DNA of 41,595 bases from NCBI RefSeq assembly GCF_025370775.1, contig NZ_JAMXEX010000024.1, positions 1 through 41,595 on the forward strand, given 5' to 3'. Origin of the DNA: Ancylothrix sp. D3o. GTDB taxonomy: Bacteria > Cyanobacteriota > Cyanobacteriia > Cyanobacteriales > Oscillatoriaceae. Shown piece by piece: positions 1 to 6,406 of this stretch. The stretch's first letter is position 1. Each line of letters starts with the position of its first letter. Made by a program: the position numbers and the translations under genes. Below the pieces are notes generated by a model. The model worked only from the letters and a program-made list of their open reading frames with translations. It searched no databases and was not told the DNA's origin.

Positions 1-353
1 GTGGGGTTGAGAGAATCATCTGCCGGTGAGTTTTGATTCTCTCCGATGGTGGGGTTGAGAGAATCATCTGCCGGTGATTTCTCACTAGGGGCCGGCCAAC
101 AAAGCACGCCGTTTTCATCCCACCAAAAACCGGTCGGCATCGGATTCGGGTACTCGGTTAAATCAGTGAGCGCCACATTTTGATTTTGCCAGTTGAGAAT
201 TTCCCCAGACTCACCGGCCACGCAAACAGTAACAGAAGCGCGCTTACCGTTGTGAGTGTATTTCCCAAAACGCGCCCGTCGGTTTTTACATAGGCATCTC
301 TCGTTATGACGCCAATCCTTTAAAGGTTGTGGGTCTGTCTTGGTTTTTTTCAT
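1..353 (-). CDS. Partial hypothetical protein with 16-residue tandem repeat, running off the left edge
   Basis: Reading the minus strand from the ATG at 353 gives 117 open codons up to the window edge, so the C-terminus is missing. The ATG overlaps the TGA of the upstream gene (ATGA), which suggests translational coupling. The N-terminal part is basic with C-x-C (residues 20-22), followed by a Trp-rich segment. At the edge the motif SPADDSLNPTIGENQN begins to repeat with a 48-bp period, so the missing part may hold more copies. I do not recognise the family. It belongs to the same minus-strand group as the next gene. Confidence 0.6.
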   Translation of the reverse strand, partial: MKKTKTDPQPLKDWRHNERCLCKNRRARFGKYTHNGKRASVTVCVAGESGEILNWQNQNVALTDLTEYPNPMPTGFWWDENGVLCWPAPSEKSPADDSLNPTIGENQNSPADDSLNP

Positions 354-574
354 AGCTCACCCGCGAGAACGTCAATCGCCTCTTTTGCCCTTTCGTTAGC
401 TTCATCACTCGAACAACGAAAAATTTTCATTGTATGAACCTCCTCGCGAGGGGTGAGAAAAGTTATCGTCCACCCGATTTGAGCGTTCTCTAAACTTTCT
501 GAACCCGATCTGTTTTCCGCTGATTCATAGATGGGTTTGAAATAGTATTTCCAGCCTTTGTGTGTTTCTACCAT
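350..574 (-). CDS. Small hypothetical protein (74 aa)
   Basis: The ATG at 574 is preceded by AAAGGTGAAAT, a reasonable ribosome binding site. The protein is soluble and slightly acidic. It starts METHKGWKYYFKPIYES-like and ends in an Ala/Glu-rich helix (ANERAKEAIDVLAGEL). Its stop overlaps the start of the partial gene at 353, so the two are probably translated together. I do not recognise it; it resembles the small accessory proteins of cyanobacterial plasmids and phages. Confidence 0.55.
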   Translation of the reverse strand: MVETHKGWKYYFKPIYESAENRSGSESLENAQIGWTITFLTPREEVHTMKIFRCSSDEANERAKEAIDVLAGEL

Positions 575-646
575 ATTTCACCTTTTGCTGACTACTTAAA
601 AACGGTCTTCCTGAGAGGGTCATTTTGTGTTGCGATGTTTTAGGGA

Positions 647-973
647 TTAATCGAGAAAAATCCGATGACATCTTAGACATGACTCGCATTTATAGGTGCG
701 ATACCGGCCCCCCGTACAGTGCCCACCACCCACACCCAACGAGAACGGGTGCTTACAGTGCGGACACTCGATTTGTTGGGGTTTTCTTATGGCTGGGTTT
801 TTTCGCTTTGCCTGTGGGCGTTTTGGCGCCGGTGGGACGTTGCCGGCTACCCGTAAATAATTCAAGGCAGTTTTGGGGCCGTACTGTTTGTAAAGCCGGT
901 TGGCTTCCTTTTGGTGGATCGGTAAGGCTCCTTTGAAGCATTGCCGCAACTCTTGCATTACCTGTTTTTTCAT
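647..973 (-). CDS. Small zinc-ribbon protein
   Basis: The frame is open from a GTG at 1009, but the ATG at 973 is preferred. There the upstream DNA aligns with the leader of the neighbouring gene at 1326, and both share a GGTGCCGGTTTCCTT stretch before the ATG. The 108-residue product has a basic N-terminal half and a Pro/Lys-rich linker. A C-terminal zinc-binding module follows: CPHC, then about 20 residues later CESCLRC. It is probably a nucleic-acid or protein binding module of the mobile region. No specific function can be assigned, and the start is uncertain because there is no clear Shine-Dalgarno sequence. Confidence 0.55.
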   Translation of the reverse strand: MKKQVMQELRQCFKGALPIHQKEANRLYKQYGPKTALNYLRVAGNVPPAPKRPQAKRKNPAIRKPQQIECPHCKHPFSLGVGGGHCTGGRYRTYKCESCLRCHRIFLD

Positions 974-982
974 GGGTTCTAA

Positions 983-1085
983 GGAAACCGGCACCTGCAT
1001 GAAAGGCACCGGCAGAGAGGAAAGGTTATTGACTGCTTTCTCTATTGCCCTACCCCGCAGTCGAAAAATAGGGCCGATGGTAAAA
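983..1085 (-). promoter_or_regulatory. Leader copy A: duplicated leader with GCCCTA/TAGGGC hairpin
   Basis: This stretch lies directly upstream of the zinc-ribbon gene and aligns over about 100 nt with 1342-1444, upstream of the next minus-strand gene. Both start at GGAAACCGGCACC (plus strand) and end in an inverted repeat, here GCCCTA (1047-1052) with TAGGGC (1069-1074). The loop CCCGCA.TCGAAAA is similar in both copies. It could be a shared operator, promoter or 5' UTR structure. Confidence 0.5.
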
Positions 1086-1119
1086 ATGCACTCTTGGGAT
1101 TTTGAGGGAAGAAATCCCG

Positions 1120-1326
1120 TTAGTCTTTGGGAACGGTAGATATCAAGTCATCCGCACACTTAATCAAGCCATCTGCATATTCAATCGCCTGCTTTGCAAC
1201 CGTTTCAGCGTCCCAGTGACCGTAAGTAAGTATTCCGGCCAGAGTGTGTGCCGCAATAAAAAGTCTCCTGTCTAATTCAGCGGCAAGCGCTGCTTTTTGA
1301 TCAGCGGACATTTCCTTTAAATCCAT
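1120..1326 (-). CDS. Small hypothetical helical protein
   Basis: The frame is open from a GTG at 1353. The ATG at 1326 (MDLKEMSADQ) is preferred because its leader matches that of the gene at 973. The product is about 68 residues, predicted all-helical and acidic, with one Cys. I do not recognise it. It is divergent from the XRE-type regulator at 1477, with leader copy B between them, so the regulator may control it. Confidence 0.45.
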   Translation of the reverse strand: MDLKEMSADQKAALAAELDRRLFIAAHTLAGILTYGHWDAETVAKQAIEYADGLIKCADDLISTVPKD

Positions 1327-1341
1327 AGTTTTAGCTTTGAA

Positions 1342-1444
1342 GGAAACCGGCACCGAGGGTGCAAGATGCCGGCGAGAGTGTAGTTATTGGTTGCTGCATT
1401 ACGGCCCTATCCCGCAACCGAAAAATAGGGCCGGTGAAAGTAAA
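1342..1444 (-). promoter_or_regulatory. Leader copy B with perfect 8-bp inverted repeat
   Basis: This is the second copy of the leader at 983-1085. The inverted repeat is perfect here: GGCCCTAT (1403-1410) and ATAGGGCC (1425-1432). It lies in the divergent intergenic region between the gene at 1326 (minus) and the XRE-type gene at 1477 (plus), the usual place for an operator of an XRE repressor. That role is inference. Confidence 0.5.
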
Positions 1445-1476
1445 CTTATTGCACAGTCTAATAAATCAGGGATAAA

Positions 1477-1779
1477 ATGTCAGCACAGAACCATAAAAAA
1501 TTACAATACACAATGATACCTGTAGAGATTGTGGCTAGAATCTTTTGGGATAGGGATTTTGGCCAAAAGCTAAAATCCTTAAGGGGTAAGACTTCAAGAA
1601 GGAAATTTGCTGAGCAGTTAGAAGCTAAAGGGGTTCAATGTAGCCATCAATATCTCCAACAGATAGAAGATGGTCGCGTCGAAACCGTCGATATGCAGTT
1701 GATTATGAGTATTTGTGCTGAACTCAACTGCTCTCTTTCAGACATATTTACATCTATTTATATCGAAATGCCTGGTTAA
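1477..1779 (+). CDS. XRE-family helix-turn-helix regulator
   Basis: This 100-residue protein has a Cro/CI-type HTH at about residues 27-90: F-G-x-K-L-K-S-L-R-G near the first helix, then FAEQLEAKG, SHQYLQQIEDGR and a closing helix LNCSLSDIF. The N-terminal 25 residues are an extension. AGGG precedes the ATG by four bases. It is divergent from the minus-strand genes and upstream of the plus-strand operon. Such proteins usually repress lysogeny- or plasmid-type operons, so it is the likely local switch. The family is sure; the target is inferred. Confidence 0.8.
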   Translation: MSAQNHKKLQYTMIPVEIVARIFWDRDFGQKLKSLRGKTSRRKFAEQLEAKGVQCSHQYLQQIEDGRVETVDMQLIMSICAELNCSLSDIFTSIYIEMPG

Positions 1780-1933
1780 TCAAAATTTTTCATGGTTCTA
1801 TATTGACATTTACTGCAAAAAACCATAAACTAAATACAGGTAAGAACCGGCAACCGCCCCTACCTCCCCCGCCAAACTGCGGGGCTACCACTAAATCTGG
1901 TATGTGGGCCGGTGACACCCCTACAACTGGGGT

Positions 1934-1958
1934 ACTCAATAGCGAGCATTGAGTTTTT
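1934..1958 (+). terminator. Likely rho-independent terminator after the XRE-type gene
   Basis: ACTCAAT (1934-1940), loop AGCGAGC and ATTGAGT (1948-1954) form a 7-bp stem followed by TTTTT. It lies about 155 bp after the regulator stop codon. Confidence 0.6.
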
Positions 1959-1965
1959 ACCGCTT

Positions 1966-2014
1966 GACTTGTCTCTGACTTGTCTCTGACTTGTCTCTGA
2001 CTTGTCTGTGACTT
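1966..2014 (+). repeat. Iteron-like 11-bp direct repeats
   Basis: GACTTGTCTCT occurs three times in a row, then once as GACTTGTCTGT, then as a partial copy GACTT. The period is exactly 11 bp, about one helical turn, which would place a bound protein on one face of the DNA. Such arrays are typical of replication-initiator sites (iterons) and of some repressor sites. The array sits in a 430-bp gene-free stretch upstream of the plus-strand operon. Confidence 0.7.
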
Positions 2015-2082
2015 CCACCGGCACCGCCTTATTTTAAGGATTGCCGTTTTCGTGAAATAAGACCCATCAACTTAGGAGGTTA

Positions 2083-2097
2083 ATGCTTATGGCTTAA
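2083..2097 (+). promoter_or_regulatory. Possible leader peptide (MLMA) with strong ribosome binding site
   Basis: TAGGAGGTTA lies directly before ATGCTTATGGCTTAA, a five-codon frame including stop. It lies 117 bp before the operon's first gene. This may be a leader peptide, or chance in a gene-free stretch (1780-2213) whose other contents are the terminator-like hairpin, the 11-bp repeats and several ACCGGC motifs. Confidence 0.3.
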
Positions 2098-2213
2098 AGC
2101 TCGTTGCCCGTACAAATCCGATTGACTTTTAACAATGTTTCCACCGGCACCGCACACCCTCGTGCATCTGCTTTTGTGCCGGTTTCCCTCTCAATAAACC
2201 ACTAGAGGATGCC

Positions 2214-2897
2214 ATGCCAAGACGTAAACAAACAACCGAAACAGCGCCCACACTGTTTAACACCACCGCCTACCAAACCAGACAATTTAGTAGTTATGAC
2301 TGGGAAGACTGCGAGCCCGGTGACGAGCCTGTGGTCTATGTGGCGCCGGTGAAAAAACCAGAGCCGGTAGAAGAAAATCCCCGTGCTGAAAAAGCCGAAA
2401 AATGCCGGCAAGAATTCATCAATTATTTGAACCGGCAGAACTTACGAATTAAGGAAATTTACAACATCACCCTCACAAAGAACGGGGTGCCGGTGATTTC
2501 CTACATCACCCTTGCTGGAAAAAAAGCAGCAACATTCCTACCCAAGAAAGTCTTAAGTGAAGCAATTTTTGGGATGTGTAACGTAGCTACCAACGGCAAC
2601 GTATCCACCGATGACCTAACCGATCCAGTTGTAGACAACATCCGACAGTTTCTCTGTGATAACGTAAGAAATTTTGTTTGGAGCAATGGCAGTTTAGACA
2701 CCTGTAAAGAGTCAGAGTTAATTGATTTCTTGAATAGTTGTTGGCTCAATTTAGATGCCGTTCTTTATCTCCGACAATCATTGATACCACCAGCACCAGC
2801 ACCATCACCAGCACCAAAACCGGCACCGGCACCAAAACCAGCGGCAACATCAAAACGCTCGAAACACTATGGACAACTCACCCTTTTTGCAATGTAA
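2214..2897 (+). CDS. Hypothetical protein with Pro/Ala linker and C-terminal clamp-binding-like motif
   Basis: This is the first gene of the plus-strand operon, 227 residues. ACTAGAGGATGCC precedes the ATG. Residues 1-70 look disordered and charged, and residues 70-185 look folded (a beta segment ITLTKNGVPVISYITLAG, then helices). Residues about 193-213 are a Pro-Ala-Pro-Lys repeat. The very C-terminus reads GQLTLFAM, whose QLTLF (221-225) fits the QLxLF beta-sliding-clamp-binding motif. The layout, a folded domain plus flexible linker plus terminal clamp peptide, suggests a protein recruited to DnaN during replication or repair of the element. I do not recognise the folded domain. Confidence 0.65.
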   Translation: MPRRKQTTETAPTLFNTTAYQTRQFSSYDWEDCEPGDEPVVYVAPVKKPEPVEENPRAEKAEKCRQEFINYLNRQNLRIKEIYNITLTKNGVPVISYITLAGKKAATFLPKKVLSEAIFGMCNVATNGNVSTDDLTDPVVDNIRQFLCDNVRNFVWSNGSLDTCKESELIDFLNSCWLNLDAVLYLRQSLIPPAPAPSPAPKPAPAPKPAATSKRSKHYGQLTLFAM

Positions 2898-2902
2898 CAG
2901 CC

Positions 2903-3280
2903 ATGAGACAAACAGCAAAATATATAGCAGCGTGCAAAACGGCCAAAAGCCTAAAAATCAAGCCAAAATCACATCAAGAGCTTTACCTTAAGCTGACAGA
3001 AGCCGGTTACGAATGGAACCCTGAGACAGGTTGGAATTTGGCGAAACAAGCAGACTTAGATAACCCGAAAGCGTGGGAATTAAAAATGCGTCTTGTTGTT
3101 GCTACTCCTTACGCGGCAACAATTGCCACTATCTTTGAAGGGATGTTAAGGGCTTGCTCTAAACCCTTCTTAAAAATTGATGGGCCTAGCATTAGCCCGT
3201 CACGAAAAGAAGAGGGTTTTTCTCTTATCTATTTCACCTTTAAGTTACCAGGCTACGACAGAAAATTCCCCAAAGACTGA
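2903..3280 (+). CDS. Hypothetical protein (125 aa)
   Basis: The start is set at the ATG at 2903, five bases after the upstream stop. The open frame extends further upstream, but there it is only an alternative reading of the Pro/Ala repeat of the previous gene. The N-terminus is Lys-rich and helical, followed by LYLKLTEAGYEWNPETGW and a compact alpha/beta segment ending in LIYFTFKLPGYD. I do not recognise it. Confidence 0.6.
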   Translation: MRQTAKYIAACKTAKSLKIKPKSHQELYLKLTEAGYEWNPETGWNLAKQADLDNPKAWELKMRLVVATPYAATIATIFEGMLRACSKPFLKIDGPSISPSRKEEGFSLIYFTFKLPGYDRKFPKD

Positions 3281-3282
3281 TC

Positions 3283-3477
3283 ATGCAAATCAAAACAATC
3301 ACAGTCAAACAAACAATCCAGCTTAAACAATTCTGTCCGCTTACTCTTGAAATGACCGCAGAAATAGACGAGAGAGACAACCCCGTACTTTGCGCTCTTG
3401 ACTTGAGAAAAACAGTAGACAAGCTGGTAAATACGAAACTTGCGGAACCTTCAAATACAGAGGAGAACCCTTTCTAA
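3283..3477 (+). CDS. Small hypothetical protein (64 aa)
   Basis: It starts two bases after the preceding stop and ends in TAATG, overlapping the next start, so it is translationally coupled on both sides. The N-terminus is a beta hairpin-like stretch (MQIKTITVKQTIQLKQF), followed by an acidic segment and a helix. It resembles small single-strand-DNA or replication accessory proteins of mobile elements in size and place only. Confidence 0.55.
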   Translation: MQIKTITVKQTIQLKQFCPLTLEMTAEIDERDNPVLCALDLRKTVDKLVNTKLAEPSNTEENPF

Positions 3478-3869
3478 TGAATGACAACGAAAAAATTATC
3501 AAGTGCAAAGAAATGATAAAAAAAATACTTGCACAAACCCCTGACAATCAGATTCCCGTTTTTTCTATGCCATCCGACTTGGTAAGCTGCTTTAGTATAG
3601 CCGCTCAAGAAATGATGGAAGAGTTCAAAACTCGTCAAGTAATACCGCTAATCATTGTTGAGGACGATTCGGCAAGGGGTGCTACTCAACTGTTTTTCAC
3701 CTTAACTTTGTTAGCCGAAACAGTGGCAAAAATGACCCGTTCCGAACCTAAAACGATTATCAATAGGTTTGCTCAATCCGCTGAGGAAATGCTTTCTAGC
3801 ATGACAACCTCAGAGGTTGTTGACTATTGCGAAAAGTATGGTTTACCGATTGGGAGGCACTTACAGTGA
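3477..3869 (+). CDS. Hypothetical protein, paralogue 1
   Basis: This 130-residue all-alpha protein starts MNDNEKIIKCKEMIKKIL. It is clearly related to the next gene (VNDAEKINYCKGIIRETL). Both share a central I-P-L-x-I/F-x-x-D segment and an end of the type E-x-x-D/M-x-x-x-KY. The start overlaps the previous stop (TAATG) and the stop overlaps the GTG start of its paralogue. Function unknown. Confidence 0.65.
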   Translation: MNDNEKIIKCKEMIKKILAQTPDNQIPVFSMPSDLVSCFSIAAQEMMEEFKTRQVIPLIIVEDDSARGATQLFFTLTLLAETVAKMTRSEPKTIINRFAQSAEEMLSSMTTSEVVDYCEKYGLPIGRHLQ

Positions 3870-4261
3870 ATGACGCGGAAAAAATAAATTATTGTAAGGG
3901 AATCATCAGAGAAACCCTTGCAACACAACGAGACAATAAAGCACCGGCTTTTGTTACAGAACCGGCATTACTAGAATCTTTCCTTACTGCGGTAGAGGAA
4001 ATGTCGGATGAGATTCTCTCTCAAAAGTGCATTCCCTTGGTATTTCTTGATAACCACAGGACACCAACAACAGAACTTATAAACGGTGCAACACTAGCCT
4101 ACTTAGTATCGACACTTTTAGCCGAAATATTGGCAAAAGTTTCTCACAAAGACCCTAAAGAAATCCTCTCGCAATGTGTTAAAAGCGCTGAAATAATGCG
4201 TAACACGATGTCGAAAGAGCAATTGATGGAACACCTTAGAAAATACGAGTTAATGACATGA
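3866..4261 (+). CDS. Hypothetical protein, paralogue 2 (GTG start)
   Basis: The start is set at GTG 3866, which overlaps the TGA of paralogue 1 (GTGA) and has GGGAGG nine bases upstream. An ATG at 3827 would overlap the previous gene by 43 bp and break the homology with it. The 131-residue product aligns with paralogue 1 along its length, so the pair arose by tandem duplication. The stop overlaps the next ATG. Function unknown. Confidence 0.65.
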   Translation: MNDAEKINYCKGIIRETLATQRDNKAPAFVTEPALLESFLTAVEEMSDEILSQKCIPLVFLDNHRTPTTELINGATLAYLVSTLLAEILAKVSHKDPKEILSQCVKSAEIMRNTMSKEQLMEHLRKYELMT

Positions 4262-5196
4262 AAACAGATTGCATTGATGATTTTTTATATAACTTTTCTC
4301 GTCATCAACGAGAGGATGCCTCTCTTTTTGATGAAGTAGAGGACTTGGTTGCAGATTTGTACCAGGTTTGTACCGATACTAATCGTGATTACTGGCAATC
4401 TTTTGCTGGTTCTATGTTGGACTGCATGGAAGATGAAAGCCCACATTTAGAAACATTCGAGTATTATGACTCCGAAATCAAAGACGGGCTTATGGCTCAC
4501 GTTAAAGTAGGCGTGCTATTGTCACGCGTGGCCCGCAAATGTCTCTATAAACTAGCCGGCATTAAAAGCTTCAAAGAGTATTGCACCAAACACCTAAACA
4601 AAACCTCAACCTATTGCGTGAGGTTGATTAAAGCAGCGAAAACCACGTTAGAACTTATCATTGCCGGCTTTGACCGGCTCCCCACCAACGAGGCACAATG
4701 CCGGCCCCTAACTAACCTCACAGGAGATGAACTCACAACCAAATGGCAAGAGGTTCTTGACCGTGCCGACAAATCAAACAACCGCAACTCAAAAGGCGTG
4801 ATCACAGCCACCATGATTAATGAGGTAGTTAATGGTGAACCAGAGCCGGTTGACAAAAAATCTGTCAAAATCTCAGCCCGTAGTGTTGAACGTTTGGAGC
4901 AATTAGCCAAAAAACTTGGTAAGCCGGTGAGCGAGTTAATTGAGGAGGCAATCAGAAACTTAGAGTTTCATTATGAATCTGAGGATAATCCCGACGAGGA
5001 AATGGTGGATTGTCCCCAGTGTGGCGGAACTGGTGAAGGAGAAGATGACGACTGCAAGCTTTGTGAGGGTGAGGGTTTAGTCAGCAAAAAGGATGCCAAT
5101 TGGTACGCGGACTTTGTTAACCTCCAAAACGAGCAACCCCACACAGTAACCGAGCAGTTTAATAAAACCACCGGCCCGATAATTCCAGCAACTTAA
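4258..5196 (+). CDS. DNA-binding protein with ribbon-helix-helix and DnaJ-like zinc finger
   Basis: This 312-residue protein has three visible parts. Residues 80-190 form a helical module with V-x-x-x-L-Y-K-L-A-G-x-K-S-F-K-E-Y-C and LPTNEAQCRPL, a pattern I associate with ParB/KorB-like and other plasmid or phage DNA-binding proteins. Residues 201-238 (KSVKISARSVERLEQLAKKL, then GKPVSELIEEAI) form a ribbon-helix-helix. Residues 252-273 carry CPQCGGTGEG and CKLCEGEG, two CxxCxGxG-type units that would bind one zinc. The tail is polar. It is probably a partition, regulatory or replication accessory protein of the element. The start overlaps the previous stop (ATGA). Confidence 0.65.
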   Translation: MKTDCIDDFLYNFSRHQREDASLFDEVEDLVADLYQVCTDTNRDYWQSFAGSMLDCMEDESPHLETFEYYDSEIKDGLMAHVKVGVLLSRVARKCLYKLAGIKSFKEYCTKHLNKTSTYCVRLIKAAKTTLELIIAGFDRLPTNEAQCRPLTNLTGDELTTKWQEVLDRADKSNNRNSKGVITATMINEVVNGEPEPVDKKSVKISARSVERLEQLAKKLGKPVSELIEEAIRNLEFHYESEDNPDEEMVDCPQCGGTGEGEDDDCKLCEGEGLVSKKDANWYADFVNLQNEQPHTVTEQFNKTTGPIIPAT

Positions 5197-5208
5197 CAGG
5201 ACAAACCA

Positions 5209-5664
5209 ATGCTACCCAAAACACAAGAATTCATTTTTGACATGATGCTAGAGCCTGTATTGCAGGCTGTAAAAGATGCTAATCAAGATGGCGCTAAATG
5301 TCTTCCCGTCTTGCAATGTCCAGAACAATATTTACATGATTTTTGTGAATATTTGCGGCTACCGAAAAACCGTAAAATTTTCAGAGAAGCCAAATTTTTC
5401 CCAATCATTCAAACAATTGAAGCCCGCCATGAAGAAGAAAATCAAAACATCTTCAAAGGTTTTGTTACTTCATTGATGTTAGTTTGCTTGATTAGAAAGG
5501 ATAACCCCCATATCTCCCCCAGCTACTTAAATGGGTTGCGGTTGGAAGTTGGGGAAATATTGAACAGATACACCCAAACAGAAATCATCTCTTTTATTGA
5601 CCGCTATCTGGGATTTATGGTGAAAAACTCAGACGGTAAAATAAATTGGGCTGATTTTAATTAA
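5209..5664 (+). CDS. Hypothetical protein, possibly a third diverged paralogue
   Basis: This 151-residue protein has one TM-like or buried helix (GFVTSLMLVCLI). Its second half, with F-P-I-I-Q-T and then I-L-N-R-Y-T-Q-T-E-I-I-S-F-I-D-R-Y, loosely follows the pattern of the pair at 3477 and 3866, so it may be a distant third copy. It starts 12 bases after the previous gene with only a weak ribosome binding site (ACAGGAC). Function unknown. Confidence 0.55.
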   Translation: MLPKTQEFIFDMMLEPVLQAVKDANQDGAKCLPVLQCPEQYLHDFCEYLRLPKNRKIFREAKFFPIIQTIEARHEEENQNIFKGFVTSLMLVCLIRKDNPHISPSYLNGLRLEVGEILNRYTQTEIISFIDRYLGFMVKNSDGKINWADFN

Positions 5665-5683
5665 GTGAGGACAAAATTAAAAA

Positions 5684-6127
5684 ATGGTTGTCTTTAAAGA
5701 ATGCCCGCAGTTAGTAAGCTGTGAATTGATGACGGGCTTTCATTTTCTTGAATGCCCGAATCAATCCGAGTGTTTAAACATTGCTGCAACGAGAAATCAA
5801 TGCACTCTACCTTTTTATTTCCTTGAAACAGCTTTAATTGTTCGTAATTTTAGCCAGTTTTATCACAGAGAGGAATTAATAGCAGCCGGTTATATGTGGC
5901 CTGTTACATTACCTTTTTTCTTTGATAACCGAAACTGCCTAATAGTTTATTTTTATGGCCATCACAGTGACTATTGCGAGGCAATACAAGAGGGGTGGTT
6001 TCCAGCCCTACTCATACCCGACAGATACGAAGAACACCCATCATATATCGAATGCGACAGCGATGATGATGATGATGATGATGATGATCACTACCCCGAT
6101 TATTATTGCGATGATAATGACTATTAA
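5684..6127 (+). CDS. Hypothetical protein with Cys-rich N-terminus and poly-Asp tail
   Basis: This is the last gene of the operon, 147 residues. The first 45 residues hold five Cys (positions 7, 13, 24, 30, 40), which could bind metal. The middle is aromatic and hydrophobic. The C-terminus is strongly acidic, with nine Asp in a row encoded by a GAT-rich microsatellite (about 6059-6090), then a Tyr/Asp tail. Acidic tails can mimic DNA or bind basic partners. The run of identical codons is also prone to slippage. Not recognised. Confidence 0.55.
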   Translation: MVVFKECPQLVSCELMTGFHFLECPNQSECLNIAATRNQCTLPFYFLETALIVRNFSQFYHREELIAAGYMWPVTLPFFFDNRNCLIVYFYGHHSDYCEAIQEGWFPALLIPDRYEEHPSYIECDSDDDDDDDDDHYPDYYCDDNDY

Positions 6128-6144
6128 TTAACCCGCCTGATGAG

Positions 6145-6185
6145 CCGGCCTTGGATTCGGGCCGGTGAAACACCTCTTTACGGTG
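6145..6185 (+). other. Two adjacent hairpins upstream of the recombinase
   Basis: CCGGCC (6145-6150) pairs with GGCCGG (6160-6165). Directly after it, ACACC pairs with GGTGT around loop TCTTTAC. They begin a 280-bp non-coding stretch between the operon and the IS110-like recombinase, which also holds the two 50-nt units listed next. Confidence 0.5.
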
Positions 6186-6232
6186 TCGCGGGATGAGTCC
6201 AAATCATTCTGCAAAAATTCAAGAAAAAAACC

Positions 6233-6283
6233 GGCACTTAACCACAAAGCAAGCTGTAAAGGCGTTCTTTTTCTTTGTAGGCT
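6233..6283 (+). repeat. Paired unit A upstream of the recombinase
   Basis: This 51-nt unit starts GGCACTTAA and ends TTTGTAGGCT, with a diverged interior. Unit B has the same ends and almost the same length. An A-rich run precedes both. See unit B and the finding on a possible guide RNA. Confidence 0.6.
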
Positions 6284-6318
6284 AGTTCTTTTCAAGAGTT
6301 TTCAAAAAACACAAAAAC

Positions 6319-6368
6319 GGCACTTAAGACTAAATCAGGCTCACCGGCCTCTGGGTGATTTGTAGGCT
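6319..6368 (+). repeat. Paired unit B upstream of the recombinase
   Basis: This 50-nt unit has the same ends as unit A, 86 bp downstream of it. Its interior contains a small hairpin, TCACC with GGTGA (6341-6357). Conserved ends around different interiors are what paired recognition loops of one RNA, or paired protein-binding sites, would look like. Confidence 0.6.
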
Positions 6369-6406
6369 GTTTTTGTTTCAACTGTTCACCTTAACACCCG
6401 CCAAAC

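Noticed and set aside
1-77. CRISPR-like direct repeat at the left edge
   Set aside because: The repeat is in frame in a coding sequence, with period 48 bp, and the intervening part codes for the same 16-residue unit; only two copies are visible.
2738-2902. N-terminal extension of the gene at 2903
   Set aside because: This part is a shifted reading of the Pro/Ala repeat (Thr/Ser-rich) of the preceding gene.
6160-6205. Hammerhead-ribozyme-like pieces (GAAA next to CACC...GGTGTC, then ATGAGTCC)
   Set aside because: The stem and GTC cleavage-like site fit, but CTGATGA is incomplete and the helix II partner is not in place, so the core cannot form.
6165-6365. 66-codon frame upstream of the recombinase
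   Set aside because: It overlaps the paired repeat units and hairpins; it has no ribosome binding site and a composition expected from non-coding DNA.
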